Origin: CAMDTE01 sp034679985
GTDB taxonomy: Bacteria > Bacteroidota > Bacteroidia > Flavobacteriales > Schleiferiaceae
Direction of reading: 5' to 3'
Assembly: GCA_034679985.1 (NCBI GenBank)
Contig: JAXITR010000003.1
Location: 28,131 to 92,130 of the forward strand
Length of the DNA stretch: 64,000 bases
Shown here one piece after another: positions 34,339-41,913 of this stretch; the first letter of the stretch is position 1, and each line of letters starts with the position of its first letter. Below the pieces are notes generated by a model. The model worked only from the letters and a program-made list of their open reading frames with translations. It did no database searches and was not told where the DNA came from. Both the position numbers and the translations under genes were made by a program.

Positions 34339-35301
34339 ATGAGCGCAACCGCTACATTTCCCGGAACGGTCGTCAAGGCAACCGGAAGTTGGTTTCAAGT
34401 TCGGCTGGACGACGGCACCGAACGCGCGTGCCGTTTGCGCGGTCAGTTGCGCCTGAAAGGCAGCAAAAGCACCAGTTTTGTGGCCGTGGGCGATCGCGTG
34501 GAGTTGGAGGACGAAGGCGCAGAACAGGCTGTGATCATAGCGCTGCACGATCGGAAGAACTACATTCTGCGCAAGAGCGTCAATTTGTCGCACAAAACGC
34601 AAGTTATTGCGGCCAATTTGGACCAGGCGGTTTTGGTGACCACCGTGGCCGAGCCCAAAACCCTTTTTGGGTTTATTGATCGATTCCTCGCCACGGCGGA
34701 AGCCTACAGCGTGCCCGCAGTGTTGGTGTTCAATAAAATGGATGCTTTGTCTGAGGCAGACCGCGACGAATTGGAGTACCGGGAGGCGGCCTACGGGGCG
34801 GCTGGGTACCGCACGTTGCGGACGTCGGCCCACACTGGGGAGGGGTTGGAAGAATTGCGCTCCTTACTGGCCAACAAAGTGACCTTATTCAGCGGGCATT
34901 CGGGCGTCGGGAAGAGTTCCTTGGCCAATGCGCTGGACCCCAGCTTGTCCTTGCGCACCCAAGCGGTCAGCACGGCGCACGGCCAGGGGCAACACACCAC
35001 CACCTTCGCGGAAATGCACCGCATGGCGGGCAACATTGATTTGATCGACACCCCCGGCATTCGCGGTTTTGGCATCGTGTCCATGGAAGCCAGCGAGATT
35101 GGTGATTATTTTCCGGAGATCTTTGCCTTGCGCTCCCAGTGCCGTTTTGCAGATTGCAGCCACACGGAGGAGCCCGGTTGCGCGGTACGAGATGCGGTGG
35201 AGGCGCATAAATTGGCGCCCACCCGGTACCGGTCCTACCTCAGCATGCTCCACGGTGTGGACGACGACGATCCCTACCGGCAAGACGCCTATAAAATTTA
35301 A
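34339..35301 (+). CDS. rsgA: Ribosome small subunit-dependent GTPase RsgA
   Basis: Circularly permuted GTPase of 320 residues that acts in 30S maturation. An N-terminal OB-fold (GTVVKATGSWFQVRLDDG) is followed by G4 NKMD, then G1 GHSGVGKSSL and G3 DTPGIRGFG in permuted order, and a C-terminal zinc site (CRFADCSHTEEPGC). The long upstream open frame is antisense to gldA; the ATG at 34339 is set by the family start and the adjoining -7 element. dtd follows after 8 nt. Confidence 0.96.
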   Translation: MSATATFPGTVVKATGSWFQVRLDDGTERACRLRGQLRLKGSKSTSFVAVGDRVELEDEGAEQAVIIALHDRKNYILRKSVNLSHKTQVIAANLDQAVLVTTVAEPKTLFGFIDRFLATAEAYSVPAVLVFNKMDALSEADRDELEYREAAYGAAGYRTLRTSAHTGEGLEELRSLLANKVTLFSGHSGVGKSSLANALDPSLSLRTQAVSTAHGQGQHTTTFAEMHRMAGNIDLIDTPGIRGFGIVSMEASEIGDYFPEIFALRSQCRFADCSHTEEPGCAVRDAVEAHKLAPTRYRSYLSMLHGVDDDDPYRQDAYKI

Positions 35302-35309
35302 GCGTTGCC

Positions 35310-35762
35310 GTGCGACTTTTGATCCAACGCGTTTCGCGCGCTGCCGTGCACATCGACGGTCGCATCCACGCCCAAATTCAGCGCGGACTCTTGGTTTTGG
35401 TGGGTTTTGAGGCGGCAGACACGGAAGAAGATATTGCCTACGGTGCTCGAAAATTGGCGCTCATGCGCCTTTTTGGCGACGCCTCTGGGGCCATCAACGC
35501 CTCCATCCAAGAAGTAGACGGCTCGTTTTTGGTGGTCAGTCAATTCACCCTGCACGCCTCCACCAAAAAAGGCAACCGACCCAGTTTTTACCGCGCAGCC
35601 GTCCCCACCCAGGCCATCCCGCTCTACGAGTCCTTTTTGGAGCAGCTCTGGAACGTGGCCGAGGTTCCCGTAAAAAGCGGTGTTTTTGGCGCAGACATGC
35701 AAGTAGAGCTGATCAACGACGGCCCCGTGACCGTCTGGCTGGATACGCGCCAAAAAGAGTAA
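35310..35762 (+). CDS. dtd: D-aminoacyl-tRNA deacylase (Dtd)
   Basis: Removes D-amino acids (and glycine mischarged on tRNA-Ala) from tRNA. It has 150 residues, starts at GTG as MRLLIQRVSRAAVHIDG, and has the active-site motif SQFTLHAS near residue 76 and the C-terminal Gly-Pro motif NDGPVT near 137. It is 8 nt after rsgA, likely the same transcript, and convergent with the MazG-like gene. Confidence 0.96.
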   Translation: MRLLIQRVSRAAVHIDGRIHAQIQRGLLVLVGFEAADTEEDIAYGARKLALMRLFGDASGAINASIQEVDGSFLVVSQFTLHASTKKGNRPSFYRAAVPTQAIPLYESFLEQLWNVAEVPVKSGVFGADMQVELINDGPVTVWLDTRQKE

Positions 35763-35785
35763 CTCCGCGCAGCGCCTTTGAGCCT

Positions 35786-36142
35786 TTACGGCTTCAACTT
35801 GGGGTTGTTGGCGTGGCGGTCTTTGTCCCGCGCGCCCTTGGCTTCCATGCGTCGGTCGTACGCCGCCTGAAGGTCCGTTCCTGTTTGGTTGGCCAGGCAG
35901 AGCACCACAAAGAGGACGTCCGCTAATTCCTCGCCCAAATCCTTGTTTTTGTCCGACTCCTTCTCGCTCTGCTCTCCGTACCGCCGCGCAATGATGCGCG
36001 CCACTTCGCCCACCTCTTCCGTGAGTTGGGCCATATTCGTCAGTTCGTTGAAGTACCGGACGCCAAAGGTTTGGATCCACTGATCGACGTCTTTCTGCAA
36101 TGCCTTAACGGGTGCCAATTCGGAGGGATTGTTTGCGTTCAT
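35786..36142 (-). CDS. MazG-like nucleotide pyrophosphohydrolase
   Basis: All-alpha NTP pyrophosphatase-type protein of 118 residues. The metal-binding pattern is visible as LTEEVGEVARI near residue 40 and EELADVLFVVLCLAN near residue 70 (ExxE then ExxD). Such proteins hydrolyse (d)NTPs to monophosphates, possibly clearing damaged nucleotides. It lies 31 nt after the TonB receptor on the same strand. TACCTTCG, a near match to the -7 element, lies 6 nt before the ATG, so it may also have its own promoter. Confidence 0.88.
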   Translation of the reverse strand: MNANNPSELAPVKALQKDVDQWIQTFGVRYFNELTNMAQLTEEVGEVARIIARRYGEQSEKESDKNKDLGEELADVLFVVLCLANQTGTDLQAAYDRRMEAKGARDKDRHANNPKLKP

Positions 36143-36173
36143 GAAACGAAGGTACGAGCGGCCGGTAGCACTT

Positions 36174-38228
36174 TTACCAGTTCAACTGAAAGGAACCCCG
36201 AATCCAGCGACCGGGCAAGGCAATGCCACCGCGGTCCTGCAGCGCCGTATTCCAAACGTTTAAAACGTCCACCCCCAGGGTCATGTTGGGCCCAACCGTC
36301 TGAGACAAACGCAGGTCCGTCTGGTGCTGCGCGGTGTACTTCCCCGTGGTGCCGTCTGCTTGCCGGAACGAGCCGTTGCGCAGGCTGTGTTGGCTGCGCA
36401 AGGTGGCCTTAAAGCCTTGGTATTCGGCCGTTTGCAGTTGAATTACGCCGCGGTACCTGAGGTAGTCCAAGGCGTAGGTGCTGTTGGTGCCCGACGGTGC
36501 AGACCCGGCATGAAACAAGGTGGCGCCACCGATTCGGACCATTTCAAACAGGGGCAACGGGGCGCGCCACTGGAGGTAGGTCTCTGCGCCATAGAACGTG
36601 GCTTCCTGGAGGTTGGTGGCAATAAAATCTCCTTGGATGTTGGACACCCAATCAATGAGCTGCCGGCCCTGGCGCGCAAATAGGGCGGTTTGCCACTGCA
36701 TGCCGGGGGTTTGGTAGCGGTGAGCAGCCTCTACGTTCCAGGCATACTCGGGCTGCAAATTGGCGCTCCCGATGGCTCCGCCCAAGGTGTAGTAGAGGTC
36801 CGTGAACGTGGGGAACCGCGTGGCGTAGTTGGCCGCCACGGACCAACGGTGTTCCAGGGAACTTTTGGCGGAGGCTTCAACCCCCGGAAGGAACTGAATA
36901 CCAAAGGCGTCCGAATAGTGGATGCGTCCGGCCGCTTGCAGTTCCCACTGTTTTTCCGTTCCTCCGCCGGACCACTTGGCGGATGCAAAGGCACCGCCGT
37001 GGCGGCGGGTGTCTCCTTTGGAGAGTGCTGTTCCGGAGCGTGGGAAGTAGGCGGTATCGCTGATGGGCAGCCCCAAGGCGTTGGACTTGATTTCGTCGTA
37101 CCGATAATCGGCACCCGTTTCCAATAGTAAACGCTGGTTACTTTTGGCATTGAGGTTCCAGCTCAAGGGACGCCCGGTCCATTCCCCGCCCAAGGTGCGG
37201 TTGCGGTGGAAGTTGTGGTTCTGGTACCAGGACGGTGCGAAGGTGCTGTCCACCGTATTCAAGAACAGACCGTTGGACTGCCTTAGAAAATAGCCGGGCT
37301 CCTCACGGAAAAGTTCAAATTGGTCGTAGTGCTGGCGGGCAAACAAGCGAAAGATGTTTCGGTTGGCGCCGTACTGAAGCTGCGCGGTGTAGGTGTTGAC
37401 GGCCTCGTACTGTTCGGGGAAGTTGAAGGAGTAGAAGTTTTGTGCACCAAAGCGCTTGCGTCCCCAACCGCCCCGGATGAAGAGCGGCCCTCCCCAGGTG
37501 GAAGTACGGGCACTGCCGTACACGTGGACTTGATCAAAGTCAGTATTGCGCTTCCAGCCGTCGGCGGATTTTGTTTCAACATCCAATCTGCCGGTTGCTG
37601 CAAAGTGCTGTTTATTGATGCTGAAAGGCAATCCGGCAGCCACTTGGGTGTATCCAAACTGACCGGCGCCAGCGCTGACGTAGGATCCCTGGGCTCCGCG
37701 GGTAGTGATGAACAATACGCCGGCAAAGGCAAAGGGGCCGTAGCGGTAGGAGCCTCCGTTGGCCAGGAGTTCCACGCGTTCCACGGCGCCCAAGGGCAGG
37801 GGTAAATTGAAGGCGTGGTGGCCGGTTTGTGGGTCGTACTGCGGTACGCCGTCCACCACCACCAAAACCTGATCAAAAGTGCTTCCACGAACAGATAAAT
37901 CCGTTTGCACATCTGCCCCGCCTCGTTGGCGCAAGTCCAGACCAAACGTACCTTCCAGGGCTTCGGTCAGTGTGGCTCCTGGGAAACGAGAGCGCAACTC
38001 GTCGCCGTTGTAGCCCGCCACCGTTTGGCTCGTGAATTGGTCCCACAACGGTCGTACCGGCACTTCAGGCAGGATCAGTATGGCAACCCGGGGTGTGGTG
38101 TCCTTGGGATTGGGGTAGTTGATTCCCGTATACGGCTGTGCGCGAAGGCCCGTTTGTGCTGCAACGATGGCAATGAAAAGGGCAAAACGCAGCAGGCGCT
38201 TAACGGGGAAGGGTAGGGGTGCGTCCAC
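36174..38228 (-). CDS. TonB-dependent outer-membrane receptor, substrate unknown
   Basis: Outer-membrane receptor of 684 residues: signal peptide (KRLLRFALFIAIVAAQTGLRAQ), plug domain (LTEALEGTFGLDLRQRGGADVQTDLSVRGSTFDQVLVVVDG split over two segments, ending NGGSYRYGPFAFAGVLFITTRG) and a 22-strand-type barrel to the terminal aromatic NW. No CarboxypepD_reg domain and no riboswitch precede it, so the ligand is open; overall pattern is BtuB-like. The longer frame would start inside the atpC terminator hairpin, so I chose the GTG at 38228. Confidence 0.85.
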   Translation of the reverse strand: MDAPLPFPVKRLLRFALFIAIVAAQTGLRAQPYTGINYPNPKDTTPRVAILILPEVPVRPLWDQFTSQTVAGYNGDELRSRFPGATLTEALEGTFGLDLRQRGGADVQTDLSVRGSTFDQVLVVVDGVPQYDPQTGHHAFNLPLPLGAVERVELLANGGSYRYGPFAFAGVLFITTRGAQGSYVSAGAGQFGYTQVAAGLPFSINKQHFAATGRLDVETKSADGWKRNTDFDQVHVYGSARTSTWGGPLFIRGGWGRKRFGAQNFYSFNFPEQYEAVNTYTAQLQYGANRNIFRLFARQHYDQFELFREEPGYFLRQSNGLFLNTVDSTFAPSWYQNHNFHRNRTLGGEWTGRPLSWNLNAKSNQRLLLETGADYRYDEIKSNALGLPISDTAYFPRSGTALSKGDTRRHGGAFASAKWSGGGTEKQWELQAAGRIHYSDAFGIQFLPGVEASAKSSLEHRWSVAANYATRFPTFTDLYYTLGGAIGSANLQPEYAWNVEAAHRYQTPGMQWQTALFARQGRQLIDWVSNIQGDFIATNLQEATFYGAETYLQWRAPLPLFEMVRIGGATLFHAGSAPSGTNSTYALDYLRYRGVIQLQTAEYQGFKATLRSQHSLRNGSFRQADGTTGKYTAQHQTDLRLSQTVGPNMTLGVDVLNVWNTALQDRGGIALPGRWIRGSFQLNW

Positions 38229-38242
38229 GGAGGTTGGAGGAT

Positions 38243-38273
38243 AAAAAAAGGCAGGATACTTGCGCATCCTGCC
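38243..38273 (-). terminator. Intrinsic terminator after atpC
   Basis: On the minus strand GGCAGGAT and ATCCTGCC form a perfect 8-bp stem with an 8-nt loop, followed by seven T. It ends the atpDC unit, 36 nt after the atpC stop. Confidence 0.88.
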
Positions 38274-38308
38274 TACAAAGTTCAGCATTCCAAAGGAACG
38301 TTCTGCAA

Positions 38309-38554
38309 CTACTGCGCTAAAACGGAGAGCACGTTGTTGGACACCTCCACCACACCGCCGTTGATGGCAATGGATTCGGTGGCGCCTTGTGCGGTTTCCA
38401 CACGGATGTCGCCCGCGCGAAGCGTGGCAATCAACGGAGCGTGGCCGTTCAAAATTTGAAACAAACCGTCGGTTCCGGGGAACTGAACGGCCTTCGCCTC
38501 ACCGGAGAAGAGTTTTTTTTCGGGGGTAAGTACTTCCAGTTGCATGTGCTGCAT
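38309..38554 (-). CDS. atpC: ATP synthase F1 subunit epsilon, short form
   Basis: Central-stalk subunit of the F1 ATPase, only 81 residues: the N-terminal beta-sandwich (MQLEVLTPEKKLFSGEAKAVQFPG, then FQILNGHAPLIA) without the C-terminal two-helix inhibitory domain of the 130-140 residue form. Short epsilon subunits occur widely in Bacteroidota. An internal ATG at 38545 is an equally good start. It follows atpD by 5 nt. Confidence 0.94.
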   Translation of the reverse strand: MQHMQLEVLTPEKKLFSGEAKAVQFPGTDGLFQILNGHAPLIATLRAGDIRVETAQGATESIAINGGVVEVSNNVLSVLAQ

Positions 38555-38559
38555 CCGAA

Positions 38560-40062
38560 TTAGGCTTCCGCCAACATTTTCTCACCCGCGGCAATGACTT
38601 CCTCAATTCCACCTTTCAAGTTGAAGGCAGCCTCAGGGTACTGGTCCAATGCGCCGTCCATGATCATGGTAAACCCTTTGATGGTCTCCTGAAGATCTAC
38701 GAATACGCCGGGGATGCCCGTAAACTGCTCCGCCACGTGGAAGGGCTGGGACAAGAAACGCTGCACGCGACGTGCGCGGGAAACCACCAACTTGTCGTCT
38801 TCGGACAATTCTTCCATACCCAAGATGGCGATGATGTCTTGCAACTCCTTGTAACGCTGCAGGATGCGCTTCACGCGCTGGGCGCAATCGTAGTGCTCCG
38901 CCCCTACAACTTCCGGCGTCAAAATGCGGGAAGTGGAGTCCAAAGGATCTACCGCAGGGTAGATGCCCAATTCGGCAATTTTACGAGACAATACCGTAGT
39001 AGCGTCCAAGTGAGCAAATGTGGTCGCAGGGGCTGGATCGGTCAAGTCGTCCGCAGGTACGTATACCGCCTGAACGGAAGTGATGGAGCCGTTTTTGGTA
39101 GAGGTAATGCGTTCCTGCATCACACCCATTTCCGATGCCAAGGTTGGCTGGTAACCTACAGCAGAAGGCATACGTCCCAACAAAGCGGATACCTCAGAGC
39201 CGGCCTGCGTAAAGCGGAAAATGTTGTCGATGAAGAACAAGATGTCTTTACCTTGGCCGCTGCCGTCTCCGTCGCGGTAGTATTCCGCCATGGTCAAACC
39301 GGACAAAGCTACACGGGCACGGGCCCCGGGAGGCTCATTCATCTGTCCAAATACGAAGGTGGCTTTAGATTCTTCCAGCTCCTTCAAGTCTACTTTGCTC
39401 AGGTCCCAACCGCCTTCCTCCATGGAATGCTTGAACTCTTCGCCGTAGCGGATGATGCCGGCCTCAATCATTTCGCGGATCAAGTCGTTTCCTTCGCGGG
39501 TACGCTCGCCCACTCCAGCAAATACGGAAAGACCGCCGTGGCCTTTGGCGATGTTGTTGATCAATTCCTGGATCAAAACGGTTTTGCCTACACCGGCACC
39601 GCCGAACAAACCAATTTTACCCCCCTTTGCGTAGGGCTCAATCAAGTCAATTACCTTGATACCGGTCAACAGGACCTCTGTTGCGGTTGATAAGTCTTCA
39701 AAACGTGGTGCCTCGCGGTGGATAGACTTTCCTGCGGTGCGGTCAATGCGACCCAAACCGTCGATGTCCTCGCCCACCACGTTGAATACGCGGCCTTTGA
39801 TCTGTTCGCCAATGGGCATTTGAATGGTATCACCCACCGCAACAACCTCCTGACCGCGGGTAAAACCGTCGGTGGAGTCCATGGAGATGGCCCGAATGGT
39901 GTCTTCTCCAATGTGTTGTTGGGTTTCCATAATGACTTTCTGACCGTTGGGGCGGGTAACCACCAAGGCTTCATAAATCTTAGGAAGAGCTGTGGCGTTC
40001 GGGAAATAAACGTCTACAACCGGTCCGATTACCTGTGCAATTTGGCCTTTAATCGAGGACAT
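38560..40062 (-). CDS. atpD: ATP synthase F1 subunit beta
   Basis: Catalytic beta subunit of 500 residues, with the P-loop GLFGGAGVGKTVLI near residue 160, the GERTREGNDL segment and the signature PAVDPLDSTSRIL. Only atpD and atpC are present here; the other F1Fo genes must lie elsewhere, a split arrangement known in Bacteroidota. A -7 element lies 23 nt upstream of the ATG. Confidence 0.99.
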   Translation of the reverse strand: MSSIKGQIAQVIGPVVDVYFPNATALPKIYEALVVTRPNGQKVIMETQQHIGEDTIRAISMDSTDGFTRGQEVVAVGDTIQMPIGEQIKGRVFNVVGEDIDGLGRIDRTAGKSIHREAPRFEDLSTATEVLLTGIKVIDLIEPYAKGGKIGLFGGAGVGKTVLIQELINNIAKGHGGLSVFAGVGERTREGNDLIREMIEAGIIRYGEEFKHSMEEGGWDLSKVDLKELEESKATFVFGQMNEPPGARARVALSGLTMAEYYRDGDGSGQGKDILFFIDNIFRFTQAGSEVSALLGRMPSAVGYQPTLASEMGVMQERITSTKNGSITSVQAVYVPADDLTDPAPATTFAHLDATTVLSRKIAELGIYPAVDPLDSTSRILTPEVVGAEHYDCAQRVKRILQRYKELQDIIAILGMEELSEDDKLVVSRARRVQRFLSQPFHVAEQFTGIPGVFVDLQETIKGFTMIMDGALDQYPEAAFNLKGGIEEVIAAGEKMLAEA

Positions 40063-40085
40063 GGAATGTTGCTTTAATTCGGGTG

Positions 40086-40093
40086 CAAAGGTA
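40086..40093 (-). promoter_or_regulatory. -7 element for atpDC
   Basis: TACCTTTG on the minus strand, 23 nt before the atpD ATG. Confidence 0.7.
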
Positions 40094-40102
40094 CGACAGA
40101 AT

Positions 40103-40888
40103 TCAGAATTGTGCTAACCCGTTCGGTTGGGATTCCTTGGAAATTCGTTGGTAAACAGCGAAGCTGAAAATTAGAACCAACGGCAAAAGCAGGGTGAGTA
40201 GGAAAAAGCCAGAGAGCATACCCGTCAGGACAACTGCTCCGCGGCCTGCCACTACCAAAGGCAACCACCAATGATTGGCGCCATCCTTGATGGACAATAC
40301 CAGGGATTGCCATACGCCGTGTCCCTCCAGCGCGAGCCGGTACGGGGCCGTAAAGGTCATGCCCAACCACACCAAGGCCAACAGGATTAAGGCCAACATT
40401 TCATACGCGTGCCCGGCCATCAACTCCAAAATGCCCAATTCTTCCACCACCAGCATTTGCTCTTCTGGGCTCATCATAACGTAGGTTTCCTGCATCCCAA
40501 CCAATTCCGTAAAAGCGTCACGTAAGGCGGGGTCCTGGAAGAACAAAGCCATTTGTACCGACATAAACCCGAACAACACCAAGCCGTTCACGGTGGCCAA
40601 ACCAATCAAGCCCGGCGCCTTGTGGATGCCGGCGAAAAAATCAGAAATGGGTGCCGTGTGTTCTGTGGGAAAATCGCCGGTTCCCTCAAAACTGCGGTCC
40701 AAAGCAGACCGGTGTAGGAAGGTTGCAGCGCCCAGTTCCAACCAAGGCAGGATCAGCCACAGCACCAAAAATCCAACAAAGGGAACGGCCAGCAGCAGGT
40801 AGGTCAAGGTGAGGATGACGCCGAAAAGCAGCCATTTCCAGGAGTGCGCATTAAACGAGGACCCTACAAAACCAAGTAAATTTCCCAT
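40103..40888 (-). CDS. Multi-pass membrane protein of unknown function
   Basis: Protein of 261 residues with about five hydrophobic segments (near 18-45, 90-110, 160-180, 205-225 and 228-250) and no recognisable catalytic motif. I cannot place it in a named family. An ATG 15 nt farther upstream is in frame, but the ATG at 40888 fits better 16 nt after the -7 element at 40905-40912. It is divergent from ribF and lies upstream of atpDC on the same strand. Confidence 0.75.
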   Translation of the reverse strand: MGNLLGFVGSSFNAHSWKWLLFGVILTLTYLLLAVPFVGFLVLWLILPWLELGAATFLHRSALDRSFEGTGDFPTEHTAPISDFFAGIHKAPGLIGLATVNGLVLFGFMSVQMALFFQDPALRDAFTELVGMQETYVMMSPEEQMLVVEELGILELMAGHAYEMLALILLALVWLGMTFTAPYRLALEGHGVWQSLVLSIKDGANHWWLPLVVAGRGAVVLTGMLSGFFLLTLLLPLVLIFSFAVYQRISKESQPNGLAQF

Positions 40889-40904
40889 GCCGCCAAGGTA
40901 CAAC

Positions 40905-40912
40905 CAAAACTA
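40905..40912 (-). promoter_or_regulatory. -7 element for the membrane protein gene
   Basis: TAGTTTTG on the minus strand, 16 nt before the ATG at 40888. Its last two bases (40911-40912) are also the TA of the divergent ribF element. Confidence 0.55.
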
Positions 40913-40918
40913 TCTTTG
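40911..40918 (+). promoter_or_regulatory. -7 element for ribF, overlapping the divergent element
   Basis: TATCTTTG on the plus strand, 4 nt before the GTG at 40923. The two divergent -7 elements share bases 40911-40912, so simultaneous open complexes are unlikely. Confidence 0.6.
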
Positions 40919-40922
40919 CCCC

Positions 40923-41876
40923 GTGAAACGAACCCTGGGCATGGAGGCCTTTGCGCCCGTCGGACCAACTGCGGTCACCACCGGAACTTTCGACGGCGTG
41001 CACGCGGGACACCGCACCATCCTTCGTCGATTGCAGGAAGTGGCGTCCTCTTTGGGCGGTGCCTCCGTGGTGGTCACTTTTGACCCCCATCCGCGAAAAA
41101 TCATCCATCCGGAGTTTCCGTTGCAACTCCTGACCACTTTGGAAGAGCGTGCGGAATTGCTGGCGGAGGCCGGTCTGGATCACTTGGTGGTTCAGCCGTT
41201 TACCCCGGAATTTGCGGCGTGGTCTTCCTTGGATTTTGTCCGACGCGGCCTCGTGCAGCACCTGGACGTTCGCCGCCTCGTCATTGGCTACGACCATCAC
41301 TTCGGCAGAAACCGGGAGGGGACCTTTGCGCACCTCCAAGAATTCGGACCGGTCTACGGTTTTGAAGTGGAAGAAATCCCCCCGCACGACGTGGACGCGG
41401 TGCGCGTTTCCAGTACCAAAATCCGCACCGAATTGCTGGCGGGAGCCGTGGATCGGGCCGCCGAGTGGCTGACGCGCCCTTATTTCTGCTCCGGTACCGT
41501 GGAGTCCGGCGCGCGGATTGGGCGCGGATTGGGATTTCCCACGGCCAACGTTGGCGAAATTGATCCGGACAAGCTTCTGCCTAAAGACGGCGTTTACGCG
41601 GTTTGGGTGGAGCGATTGGCGCCTCAGTTTCGGGGGGAGCGATTGGCGGCGGTAGCCAATTTGGGCGTTCGCCCCACGGTGGACGGCAGCTCGCGGAAGT
41701 TGGAGGCACACGTATTGGAGCCCGGTATTGCCGATTTGTACGGTCAAGCCCTGCGGGTGCATTTTGTAGCCCGACTGCGCGACGAACTGCGTTTTCCGGA
41801 TACGGAGGCACTCAAGGCGCAGATTGCACAAGATGCAGCGGCAGCCCGCGCGGCCCTGCGGGCCGCGCGGGCTTAA
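40923..41876 (+). CDS. ribF: Bifunctional riboflavin kinase / FAD synthetase (RibF)
   Basis: Makes FMN and then FAD from riboflavin. The N-terminal FAD synthetase has TTGTFDGVHAGHRTI near residue 20 and VSSTKIRTELLAG near 160; the C-terminal riboflavin kinase has GRGLGFPTANV near 203 and VANLGVRPTVDG near 245. Length is 317 residues from the GTG at 40923; an ATG at 40941 is an alternative. The C-terminus ends in Ala/Arg-rich codons that also encode a perfect 13-bp hairpin. Confidence 0.94.
   Translation: MKRTLGMEAFAPVGPTAVTTGTFDGVHAGHRTILRRLQEVASSLGGASVVVTFDPHPRKIIHPEFPLQLLTTLEERAELLAEAGLDHLVVQPFTPEFAAWSSLDFVRRGLVQHLDVRRLVIGYDHHFGRNREGTFAHLQEFGPVYGFEVEEIPPHDVDAVRVSSTKIRTELLAGAVDRAAEWLTRPYFCSGTVESGARIGRGLGFPTANVGEIDPDKLLPKDGVYAVWVERLAPQFRGERLAAVANLGVRPTVDGSSRKLEAHVLEPGIADLYGQALRVHFVARLRDELRFPDTEALKAQIAQDAAAARAALRAARA
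41844..41872. repeat. Perfect 13-bp inverted repeat in the ribF 3' end
   Basis: GCCCGCGCGGCCC, a TGC loop and GGGCCGCGCGGGC occupy the last codons of ribF. No T-run follows, so it is not a standard intrinsic terminator, though it could pause or protect the 3' end. Confidence 0.7.
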
Positions 41877-41886
41877 CCCGCCGGAT

Positions 41887-41907
41887 GGGGCGCGCGGAGC
41901 GCGCCCC
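41887..41907. repeat. Second GC-rich hairpin between ribF and the thiamine-type receptor
   Basis: GGGGCGCGC and GCGCGCCCC flank a GGA triloop, 14 nt after the ribF-end hairpin. No T-run is present on either side. It lies between the convergent ribF and receptor genes. Confidence 0.7.
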
Positions 41908-41913
41908 ACTACA

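Noticed and set aside
38229..38288. Upstream ATG starts (38288, 38267) for the TonB receptor after atpC
   Set aside because: They lie at or inside the atpC terminator hairpin and add non-signal sequence before the signal peptide.
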